NCBI RefSeq assembly: GCF_905475395.1
Contig: NC_058342.1
Coordinates: 37,999,140 to 38,063,139, forward strand
DNA: 64,000 nucleotides
Source of the DNA: Chrysoperla carnea
Taxonomy: Eukaryota > Arthropoda > Insecta > Neuroptera > Chrysopidae
Direction: 5' to 3'
Below are positions 51,381-61,711 of this stretch, piece by piece (the first letter of the stretch is position 1; every line of letters begins with the position of its first letter). The notes below the pieces were generated by a model that did no database searches, had not been told where the DNA came from, and worked only from the letters and a program-made list of their open reading frames with translations. Both the position numbers and the translations under genes were made by a program.

Positions 51381-54300
51381 ACCTCGGAAACCATTTATTT
51401 AATCTTTCAAAGAATTAATTTTTGAATTTTTTGAGTCAAATTGACCTTATAAACTGAGTTTTGTAAAATTCCGAAACCAAAAACGATTGGCAAATACTTT
51501 CTGAGATAAAGCAATAAACAAAAAAAATTTCCTGATTTTTCAAAGAGGTTTCACAGCCTTTATTTCCTGTAGAGATGTGCAGCATAAAATAATTACTTAC
51601 AAACTTTGTATAACTCGAAGTTGACTATAATGGAAAGCTCGAGCTTTTTTATTTCCCCGAAAGATTTCAATTCACATTGTTAACAACAAAATCAATTCTG
51701 ATGTAACAATAAAGCTTTATCGCTTGTCGCCACTTTTTCATACATATTTCACAAATGTACACTCAGAGGGCACTAGCTTATTACATTGTTTTCAGGTGCT
51801 CTCTTGTGTTGTTATTTAAAGTGTGTAATAGAAATGCATTGCTTTGTTATATTCACCGACAGATGACTAATAAGATTTGTAATCAGAAAGTCATACTCAC
51901 CAAAATATTTGCAGACCACTAACTTTCTGATAACAAATTTCTAATTTTTGATTTTCGAAGTGAAACTTATACTTTTTATTTTACCTATCAAGAGCTACTA
52001 GTAGAGGAGTAGTTCACACTACAAAATGGAGAGTTCGTATACGTAAATAAAAATAACTTTCTAGTATGTATCTGTATTCTTTGTTATTAAAAGTTCACAG
52101 TTTCACTAATAGATGGCCAAAAGAATAAAAATATTCTGTATTCTGTTCAACACCAACAATACAATTCGTATTCTAATTTTTCTTTATTGATTTTTACCAA
52201 CAATTGAATATTTATAGCCATCTATTTTGCAAATACAGAACTAAGTTTGTTTGAGACAAAGTGTAGTTAATAAACGAATAGATGGAGTTAACTTTCCTAC
52301 ACGCAAATATAACATTATGTAGTTAGTTACATTACAAATCGATTCAAACACGCAATCGTATATTTAAAAATATATTGTTATCAATTTATATTGAATCGAA
52401 CCCATAAGTCAATTAGAAAATACTTCTATATGCCTGTTCAAAGTAAAGATTGGAATTCTACTAAACCTACTAAATAATTCATGCTAATAATATTATTAAA
52501 AATTACCTGCAACGTCCCACGTCCCACGGTGGGTGAACTATTCGATCATATAATACCTACGTAAAAATACCTATACACAAAGAAATATAGTAGAATTACT
52601 ATTTTCCTGGATTTTTTGATGGCATTCTGGAATATTAGGTATTGTCGCATTTGATAGTTTCTTACAATAATATCCCCTAGTCCATTCGTCTTTTGTAAGA
52701 TTGTCGATATATCGTTATATTTCGAAATAAACGAGAAAAATTGTCGGAGTAATTCAGAAATGTATTTAAATAGAAAAGTTCAAGCATAAATACAAAAAAG
52801 TGACTTATTTATGTTTTCAATCGAAAAATGCGAAATGCTCATTACGCGAGTGCTGACAGGTTAAACACTTAATGTGAGTGTTTAGATGAGAATTCCGAAT
52901 TTATTCCGGGCTACTGTAATATGGTGTAATACATTTAAAAACAAAATCAAAATTATAGTATCTAAACAATGTCAGGTTTTTCAAATGTTGGGAAATAATA
53001 AAATAAAAAAAAGTGAAAACAACAAATGAAAATTTTTTATTTATCTTATACCATTTTTGTAGTTTTTTAATTTTTCATCAAAAATTATTTTTTTATTTAA
53101 TAAATATTTACAATTCTTAATAACGTGGTGACGTATTATTTAATTTAATAGAATTAATTTAAAAATTAATAAATAGTCACATTTAAAAAATATACTTGGA
53201 AAAACTGGATTGGGACGTAGGTCAAAGGCTTACGGATTGGTTACCGGGCTACCATTTGAAATTTGATTAAAAACAAGTATTATTTCAATTTCATGAAAAA
53301 TCGACCAATTTTTTCGGCCAGTTGCAAATATATAGTAGACGATAAGTTTGTCGTTAACTGTAAACTTTGAATATGGAATTTGAATAAAAGAAAACACGGT
53401 TTGGCAGGAAAATCACCCACTGATTTGAAAATTTTAATACTGATACATGCATCTTGATATCTTCTTTCTTCTTGTGCTCTTCTTTCTTCTTGAATAATCT
53501 TCTTTTTTATTTAAAAATTTTTGAAAACATGCAAAATAAAAATGAAAAACAAAAAATAAAATTTGTAAGGTTTCTTCAGTCTTCAGGCTTCAATGTTCTT
53601 CATTTTCAAAGTACAAAAAAAAAATGTTCAATATTTTATTAGACTTTATTTAATTAATGAATTAATTAAGTTACATTTAATTCTTCTTAGTTACTAATTA
53701 AAACAACATAGTTTCTTTTTAATTTTATTTAAGTAAATATATTTTGGGTAAAAAGTGGTGCCATTACCTGCCATATTTTATTCGAATAATTCTGGTTGGT
53801 GAATACTCCTGAAACTGTTTAACTCAAAAATATCCAGTCAAAATTCATTCAAGTGGAAGGAGCAGGGAGCTGGGATGTTTGTGAATGGGGCCTTATTTCG
53901 GAATAAAAATCTATAATCAATCAACTATCTTCCCTACAAATATGCAAATTTTAATTTTCACATCTGCAGAATTTTCACTGGAGAGCAAGGAGGGGAAATT
54001 TTATTATATTTATATACATTCAAGTTTTGTTTTTTTAAAGAAAATTATTCAATTTTTTACAAAATGGAAAAAATGATCTTTTTCAGCGGGCTATACATTT
54101 TTCATAAATTTTTTTTTATGAAAATACACTTTTCTTGGATGCCAGATTCATATTTTCTAATTATTTTTTTCTCAAAATTAACAATTTTATAAAATATTTT
54201 TTGTTTGAAAAGATCAAATATTCTTTTATCCTTTTTTTTACCACATAGATCATATATATATATTTTTATCTTTTTTCTTTGTTTAATTCTAACAGACAAT

Positions 54301-57300
54301 ATAAAAATTTTGAAAGAGAAAATAATGCTCAACTATATATAATAATCATATATTTTTAAAATTATCTATAAAAGATATTTTAATTCAAAAAACAATTGCG
54401 CATGTGCGCATTATATATATATCTTATTTCTGCGCATCACATACATATTAGAATGTTTGAAACAAAAATTTATTTTCATCAGCTGCTTCAAGTTTTCTGG
54501 ACTTGAATACGATTGAATCGATTATAACGATAAACCGGTTATTATGACGAATTGGCTTGGATGAAATACATGCCGGTTATAGTGACAACAGCCATTGTGT
54601 ACAATCATAAGTCAACATCAATGACTATTTTATTGGAATCATTCAAAGGAAATTCCCGTCGCTTTTAAAGGTACCCTAACCAAACATTTTGGTGTTCCAG
54701 TTTTTTGTTGAACGAACTTTCATTTCTCTGTGGAAGTTGATTTTCGATGAAAGAGTCACTAAATTAGCTCCAAGTGGCATTTCTCTCAAAGTCCAGATAG
54801 ATAAAAGGTACATATCACTTATAACGACATTTTCCAATTCAAATATCCAATGAAAATTTGAAACATCTGCATTAATTTGAAAAAAAATCATCTAATTATT
54901 TTGCGTTTATCGTAAAGATATTTTCGTTGTAAAATTTATCTTCACGAAAGTTTGATTAAAAATTTTTTTTACATGATGCTTAATCCTTGTTTCCATCGGC
55001 AGTGCTAAGTTCGGTTGTGCAAAATTTTCTGTTTTGAGTATAATAAACAAATAATATACTTTGAGCTGCCAATGTGGGTCCAAAAAAAATTAGTACCTTT
55101 TTTTTAATAACTTAGCCATATTAATTGGCAATGACTAGAATAATTAGTTTTTTCTTCATTTTTTTTTATAAAATCTAATAATCACATAAAACTTAATTGG
55201 GTAAAAATTACAATTAAAATTTAATCATTAAAATATTGGAAAGATTTGCTAATTAATAATTAATAACTAATTCAAATCCATTCAAGAAAATTCTTAAATT
55301 GTTTCCCTTGTCGTCTAAATCCTGAACAAAAATTCTTTCTGAAATTAAGTTGTTTTTAATTTATTTTTCTCAAATCTTTTTCAAATCAATTGATAATATT
55401 CTCATATGAGGTGTTTCAATGGGTTCTTTAGGTTTCTCAATGTTTTTCCCCTTATAGTTATAGCGTTGATCGGGGAAAAATGGACACCCATTGTCTTTCA
55501 AGCCTTTCCAAAATTTAAACATGATGTAGATATCAAAGTTTTTGTTAAATCATTTAAATTTTGAAGTTTTTTTTTTTTGCTTAAAACAATTTTTCACGTC
55601 AAAATTCGTTAGGAAAAAATGTTGAAAATTTGAAAGGTTTTCAAAATTCAGGGTAAGTTTGGGAAGGAACTTTCATTTACAGAATTTTCTTGAGCTGATT
55701 GTGTAAACAAATAATATTAACTTTTATTTAAAATGGAAGTCATAGAAAAACTTAGAACGAAAATTGTTTTTTTTTCTTTTGAAATAAAAAAACAAAGAAT
55801 TCGGTTAAAAGAAGGGTTTAAATAACAGGATAGTATTCAGGACACTCTACATTTTCAATTTTCAATGTAATAAAAAACCGGTTAACTGTGTGATATTGTG
55901 GACTAAGATTGTTTAAGGTTCCGTAGCAATTAAACATTTAGTAAACCGTTCTCGAAGAGTTTAACTATCCTCGCGGACATTTCTTTTTAATTTGTACCTA
56001 GGATTGGAATCCATTTTGAAAGATCTGTAAGCAAAATACGATTTAATTTGTAATCAATTTTCCTCTACGAAAACTTTTATATTCGAGATTTTTGTTTTTA
56101 GGAAGCTTGAATGTCCTGAAATAATTAAACATTTTCGGAATCTCGTGACAGAAAAATATTTGGCTATGAAAATTTTCGTATTTTAAAAAGTTGGTAGCTG
56201 TGTCCTTGACAAAAGTCTTTCGATTTTCTTTCGATACTGAAATTATTGTCACATAGTACACCCCGGTTTAACGATAGAATATAAGTTAAAGCGATTTCGT
56301 TTCATGATTAATGGAGTTTAAATTTTGACTACGGAATCTTAAAAGAGAAACAAAAATATGTATTTGATATTAACGAAGAATGGATAAATTTAAAAAAGAA
56401 GAGCATAAGAGCCAGGAAGGTGTGGGGGAGAGTGGGGAATGGGGAATGGGTGGGTTTAAGTTAGAACGGGGCTTAGAAACCAACGAAATGAAATTGAAAA
56501 ACCAAATCACTTGTAATCTTCCACAAAAAGATTTGTGTATCAGTAAAATAGTATTCACTATGTATATATATATATAATTTTTTATTATTCTAGAAATTTT
56601 TCCTTATATACTTAATTTTATTATTTACACATTTAGGGTTCATGAAAATTTTCAGACAGTCTTTTAAAATTACATCGAATTGTGGAGATAATTTTAAAAA
56701 ACGTTTTCAATTGTGATGGGGAAAATTACATTTACACACAGATTCAATTTTTATTTTAATGGAGACAAATTTTCTCTTTTGAGTCCACATTATGTGTTTT
56801 TTTTTGTTTTAAATCGCACCATTCTTTTTTCTAAATAAATTTCGGTTTGAAATTCATTTAGAAAGTTTAACTTATTTTCTAAATTTTCTTGATTTCTACA
56901 AGTTGTGAAATTTTAAATCTTTACATAAATTTATTTATAAATATATTTATATATATTTTGGTATATTTTTCAATAATTTTTTTGTCATTTTTATTTCAGG
57001 TGTGTAATATATTTACAGGTAGTTTAGTTTAGGAATGATTGGAAATCAAAATTGGCCAAACACGACCATTCAAATACGACCATTTTAACAATTCAAACAG
57101 TTACTCGTTTTAATTTATTTTGAATACAAATTCATGCCTTTAAATAGCTCTGAATAGCCAGGAAATCATACATTTTATGGGATTAGGAAGGAATTTTCTC
57201 AAAAATCGTGTCTATTCTCTGATTAGTTGCTTGGTATTAGAAAGCCCCCTCTTGAAATTATTGAAAACCCAGTGATGTTTGAACCTTTTAAACGCCTAAT

Positions 57301-57780
57301 TTTGTACTTTTCAGTGAAAAGTTATTCAGAATCTAGTGTCATTAATAAATCTACATTGAGTAAAATCCCATCGGAAAATCCCGATCGAAAATTATTTTTA
57401 TTGTATTCAAAATATATTCGAGGTACTCAAAACTTTGAAGCGAAAAAATTCTAATTCAAAATTTGAGATGTGAACTAAGCAGCTGTTTGTTGCATACTAA
57501 TCAAACTTGCACATTTGTTGTCACAAGACTCTACTCTAAAAATTTTTGATTAAATCCAAATATTAAAACTAGTTAAAAAATTCAATATTTGAGTTTGATA
57601 GTAGATTTTTGGGAGTATTTTTCATAAGGTTTGATTCAAACCTTTTCTAATAAAATTTCGCTAAAAAAATTTCCAATCATTCTCCCAATGAAAAACAGTT
57701 ATATTTGAATAAATATTTTTTGTTCACGTGAAATTCCATACAGTTTGTTAAATTCTTGAGGAATGCGGTGATTGATGAAT

Positions 57781-57810
57781 GAACATGGGCATGGGCATGG
57801 GCATGGGATG
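57781..57810. repeat. Hexamer array, GGGCAT x 4
   Basis: Four GGGCAT units; on the minus strand they read as Ala-His repeats in a 64-codon chance frame, which is not a gene. Confidence 0.85.
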
Positions 57811-58137
57811 CAAACATTTCATCCACAAGTAGGTATATGTATGGAAAACACAATTGGAGCATTTTTTGCAAACAACTATTTGGTTACTTTTGTGTATGAG
57901 GACTAGGTCAACAAGACGGGGGTTGGGATGGTTTGGGGGGATGATTTTTTTTATTTTGATTATTTGAATATGATGTATATTATGTAATTTATTTTTTTTT
58001 TTGAATTTTTTCTGTTAAAAATTATGTTTTTCTTAACATAGTAATCGATTCGATAATCAAAGAACTTTGATTGAACCCGTTGTAGATTGAATCAGATCGT
58101 TAATCGATCGATGTCGATTAAGTTTATAAACTTTTTA

Positions 58138-58162
58138 ATAAATAAATAAATAAATAAATAAT
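58138..58162. repeat. AATA microsatellite beyond the Dpr stop codon
   Basis: About six AATA units, just beyond the candidate polyadenylation signal of the Dpr gene. Confidence 0.85.
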
Positions 58163-58174
58163 ATATGAATTAAG

Positions 58175-58180
58175 TTTATT
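58175..58180 (-). terminator. Candidate polyadenylation signal of the Dpr gene
   Basis: AATAAA on the minus strand about 55 bases after the TAA stop, next to an AATA microsatellite. Plausible position, but the motif is common here by chance. Confidence 0.35.
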
Positions 58181-58235
58181 TTATAAATTTGGTTTAAATT
58201 CAAAATAAATGAATGAATTATTGAAAGTTGATTGA

Positions 58236-58378
58236 TTATCTGAAGTGTTCGATGGAACTCAATTGTAAGTGTTTGTATACATTCGTGTAGAAATATAATA
58301 TTATGATTAGTGCTAAAATATTTAGGGAACTGTTTGACAATCCGGCAGAACCGGTTTGCATTGCAGCTGGCCGTTCAC
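58236..58378 (-). CDS. dpr: Dpr-family Ig protein, last coding exon (C-terminal tail and hydrophobic anchor)
   Basis: The acceptor is tttttctag|GT; two bases complete the Gly split by the upstream phase-1 donor, so VHVLN continues as GERPAAMQTGSAG, a tail typical of Dpr proteins after Ig domain 2. It then runs through SNSSLNILALIIILYFYTN, a hydrophobic segment of about 16 residues, and a 14-residue end VYKHLQLSSIEHFR before the TAA stop. The hydrophobic piece is the membrane anchor. The polar end after it looks more like a single-pass membrane protein with a tiny cytoplasmic tail than a GPI signal, which would usually end in hydrophobic residues. The intron separating it from the previous exon is 594 bp and carries transposon fragments. 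Confidence 0.92.
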
Positions 58379-58972
58379 CTAGAAAAATAAATTATTTACG
58401 TCAAACACACATTCATTCATTCATCTGTGTTTGTTAGGCAGGCCCGTAACTAGGGCATGGCTAACGACGCACCCGCCACCGGCGCAACAGAAACTGAGGT
58501 GCAAAACAAAAAGTATTTTTTATACGTAATAGAAAAAGATATATTTTTTTGATAACACAGGCAAATTTGATCCGATCTTCGCTATAAACCCTCGTTACGG
58601 CTCTGGTTTTAGGCAATTCTCAAGAAAATAGGTTTTCTCATTATTAGTATGAAAGATACAGTTGAACGGCATTCAAGGAGCCCGTAACTATGCTTGTTAT
58701 ATCTGATACTTGTTATAAGCGATATAAAATTTCATTTTTCTGGATTAATTATCATTTGAGAGAATAAAAGCCAATTTGATGATGCTTTCCTCAAAAAATA
58801 TACTTTTCAGAAGAAAAGTGAAACCCTGTCAAAAGAGAAGCTGAAACACTAAAGGTTCGGGTTGCTCCTAACAAGAAATGCCGTTCAATGTTCTATCAAA
58901 TTTCAAAATTGATATAGAATTTTCAAAGAAACGTATTTTCTCAGGAAACTAGCTACAGTGATATTCACTTAC
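58379..58972 (-). mobile_element. Dpr last intron with transposon fragments
   Basis: Two pieces sit in this intron. At about 58,662-58,890 the ends carry an inverted pair (TTGAACGGCATT at the left, AATGCCGTTCAA at the right), which looks like a short non-autonomous DNA transposon; its interior has TTATAA-rich motifs like those of pogo/Tigger ends. At about 58,438-58,606 GGCCCGTAACTAGGG and an inverted CCCTCGTTACGG-like end resemble a dispersed insect repeat I have seen before but cannot name. The exon borders are intact. Confidence 0.55.
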
Positions 58973-59141
58973 CGTTAAGTACATGTACTCGAACAGTGGC
59001 AACTTCAGCATTCGATGGACTACAAGAATATTTGCCAGAATCTGACAAATCAGCATGTTGAATCAGTAAAAAACTTGTTGTAATTTCTCCTTTTTCAGTA
59101 ATCACGCTAACGCCACCACGGGTTGAATCGTAACTAATTAC
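58973..59141 (-). CDS. dpr: Dpr-family Ig protein, penultimate coding exon (second Ig domain, C-terminal half)
   Basis: Dpr proteins are neuronal cell-surface members of the immunoglobulin superfamily that pair with DIP proteins to specify synaptic partners. This exon opens in phase 0 after an acceptor (tctttacag) and encodes 56 residues plus one base, ending at donor AACG|GTAAGT. It reads VISYDSTRGGVSVITEKGE, then TTSFLLIQHADLSDSGKYSC, SPSNAEVATVRVHVLN. The DSGKYSC segment is the conserved D-x-G-x-Y-x-C of an Ig strand F, and RGGVSVITEKG and VHVLN are hallmarks of Dpr second Ig domains. Of the Drosophila paralogues it most resembles dpr6/dpr10 as I remember them, which is not a basis for orthology. 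The exons with the first Ig domain and the start of the second were not found before 64,000 and are probably outside the window. Confidence 0.95.
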
Positions 59142-60554
59142 CTGTAAAGATAAAATAATAGTTTAGAGTTATGTTGATTAGACTGCAAAAATGGTAAAAA
59201 TATTTCTAAAGACATACTTCTAATAAATATAATCAGTAAATTAATTCACAAAAAGTTATAAATATAAAAATATAGTTATTAAAAATCAAATAAATGAAAA
59301 TGTTTTAGATCAAAATATCCGATTGAATTTTATTTGGTTTTTTTTCCTAAATAAAATATCCGTTCGTAAGATTATCTTTCCCATTCCAACATACTTAAAA
59401 ATACAACAAACACAATGCTCAAAATGAAAGAAAAATACAGAACGCATCCACTATCACATAATTGATGTCTAGGAAGTTAGCATCTCACAAAAATAAATAA
59501 CATAGTTCGAATAGTTCTTCAGAGATATTAGCAACAGGAGTTCCAATGAAAGTCGAAAGACTGTAAGAAAAAGTATGTTGTAATATATTTGTGGATTTCG
59601 ATGAGATGCTAACGGACAAGTTTGGTATTGATAGTAAAATTAACAATGTGGTAGCCACTACATTTATAGCCGGGTAGCCTATTTTGTGTCGATGCTTTAT
59701 TTCAGGCGGTTTTATCTTATCTCGTGGTTTTTGTATGAATTAATAAACAAAATGATAAATCCGTAATCTAGACAAAATATTGCAGTTTTAAGTAGCTAAA
59801 ACTAATGCAGTATATGCCTGACACATGTGATACTGCATTGACTCGTCCGCCATAACTATTGCTATTGTCAGGTACTATTCCTTCAATGGGTACTCTCTCC
59901 TATATGGCTTGTTCTTGATTTGAACTGCTAGCTTCACAGACATACATAATTGTGGGATAAAAATCGATAAATTATTTATTTTTGTGATACAAGCCACACA
60001 ACTCACAACTCACAACTCTGCAACGATCTCATCTCTGAGAATGATGGTAATGTCTCGTCTACATAGATTTGGGGGTTGCTTTTATCTATTTAGTTGTTTA
60101 TTTATCCCCAAAATACATCATTCGTTCTTCAATTCACCAGTTCGACTTCTATATCCTACTCCTATCTTTCTATATGTTTTTTTTTCGATAAAGTGGTTCG
60201 TTTGTAATTTGTCGACATACATTATGTGTATTATACGGTATGTATACACTAGTTTGTGGGGGAGTTAATTTCCTGTTTTGGGGAAGTGAACGGATCACAT
60301 AAATGTACACACAAATATTGTAGCTGTCTTTTTTTAGGTATTTCGAAAAACTTCATTTTATTTTTAACCCTTAAAAATCATCGTTTTTTATGAAAACCGA
60401 AATTTTTGATCGTCAAGAGATGGATATCCAGCCAAGTTTCAGTAAGTGATGGGCAAGCAAATTTAAGCAAAAATGAGGGAGGCATTCAAATGTTTAAGAA
60501 GCACTTTTTGTCTTTGCTGTTTTTTTTGCATATCTTACGGCTTAAAAGCTATTT

Positions 60555-60670
60555 ATTAACCCCCGAACTAAAAAAAGGGGTTGTTATAAGTTTGACCGCT
60601 ATGTGTGTGTGTGTCTGTCTGTGGCATCGTAGCGCCTATAGGGGGTTTTGTTTGAAAGGTAATTTAATGG
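60555..60670 (+). repeat. LINE-associated repeat fragment
   Basis: The sequence CCCCCGAAC, AAAGGGGTTGTTATAAGTTT, a (TGTG)n stretch, GTCTGTCTGTGGCATCGTAG and TTTTGTTTGAAAGGT, in that order, matches a repeat widespread in insect genomes. It lies in the presumed Dpr intron. Confidence 0.45.
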
Positions 60671-60984
60671 AGAATAAATTACACAAATGAACATTCACCA
60701 TACTTGCTTAAACAATCAATCAACCAATCAATTGAAGTAGTTGAACATGAAATCCAGATGAAACAGATAATCATTAGATTTTAAATTCTAAGAATTGAAA
60801 TATTAGCGATGGATATTAACTTGACAATAAATCATAACTCCATCAATTATCTCAAAACTTTGATTGCTTGTAATCTAAGGTAGGTAGGTAAGCTATTTAA
60901 ACAAATAAGTTATAGATCCTACTCCAAGCAAACAAGACATTTGCTTATTTAAATTCTGAAACGCGCATTTTATCAACGCAAGCT

Positions 60985-61260
60985 TGTAAATTTTTGATTT
61001 TTAACAAGTGAAAACAAACAATTGACTGAGTTAATTGTAGAAATATTATGTATAGACAGTGTTGATTACGCAATCGTTTGGTTTTTTTATGTTATGTAAA
61101 TAAAGAAAGATAGCCACTCTTCGATAGCCACACAAAAGTGATATTGCCATATAATACATACTAAAAAATTTGTACTTAATTTGCGCCCTCGCGGGTAAAC
61201 AGTGATGTTTACGAAAAAATCAACGATAATTTAAGAAAATAAGTATCTAACTTGCTTTAA
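60985..61260 (-). repeat. Dispersed repeat family B, reversed 3' part
   Basis: Reversed end block (AACAAGTGAAAACAAACAAT, TGACTGAGTTAATTG) followed by GCGCCCTCGCGGGTAAACAG and TGATGTTTACGAAAAA, which is an inner block of the family. Confidence 0.55.
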
Positions 61261-61680
61261 ACATATTCTTAGAAAAGGAAAATGTTGATTTGCTACCATG
61301 ATAAAGACATGTTTTTTTGCAACTAGTACTAGTTTTTTACAGTTCACTGAAATCCGCCACTGTTTGAGAGAGCTGAGAATAATTTGCATATTAAATAGAA
61401 TATAATAGAGTAAATAGATGGTTTTAATATAGGTTATAGTTAAAATAAAATAACAGTTTCAGTTCAGTTCAGTTCTAAATAATTGCAAACCATCTATCCA
61501 ATTCCAATTTAAATAATACTTTTAATAAATATGGAATTTCCATTTTCCATTTTCCATTTAGAATTGTATTTGTATTTGTAATAATGTTTTGAAGAGTACA
61601 AAATATGCATTTTAGATAATTTTTAGGACCCACTCCAAAAACATTTCTATGTAATAGATATTTTAATAATTAATGATATC

Positions 61681-61711
61681 ACTCTATATATATATATATA
61701 TATATATATGT
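61681..61711. repeat. (TA)n microsatellite
   Basis: About 13 TA dinucleotides in a row, ending TATG. Confidence 0.85.

Larger units (their letters stand above)
51381..58235. other. Intergenic DNA between the Dpr 3' end and the CPAP1-like promoter
   Basis: AT-rich, no exon found. About 54,500-54,900 contains TTATAACGA-type motifs that suggest decayed pogo/Tigger-like ends. ATAGATGG motifs recur at about 52,110 and 52,280. A pyrimidine-rich TCTTCTTTCTTC tract lies at 53,456-53,510. Confidence 0.4.

Noticed and set aside
57677..57871. Ala-His repeat peptide in a 64-codon minus-strand frame
   Set aside because: It is the translation of the GGGCAT hexamer array.
37825..58973. Splicing of the Dpr penultimate exon into the CPAP1-like exon 3 (phases match)
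   Set aside because: A typical Dpr last exon with stop codon lies 594 bp downstream of the Dpr donor; phase-1 compatibility is a coincidence shared by many exons.
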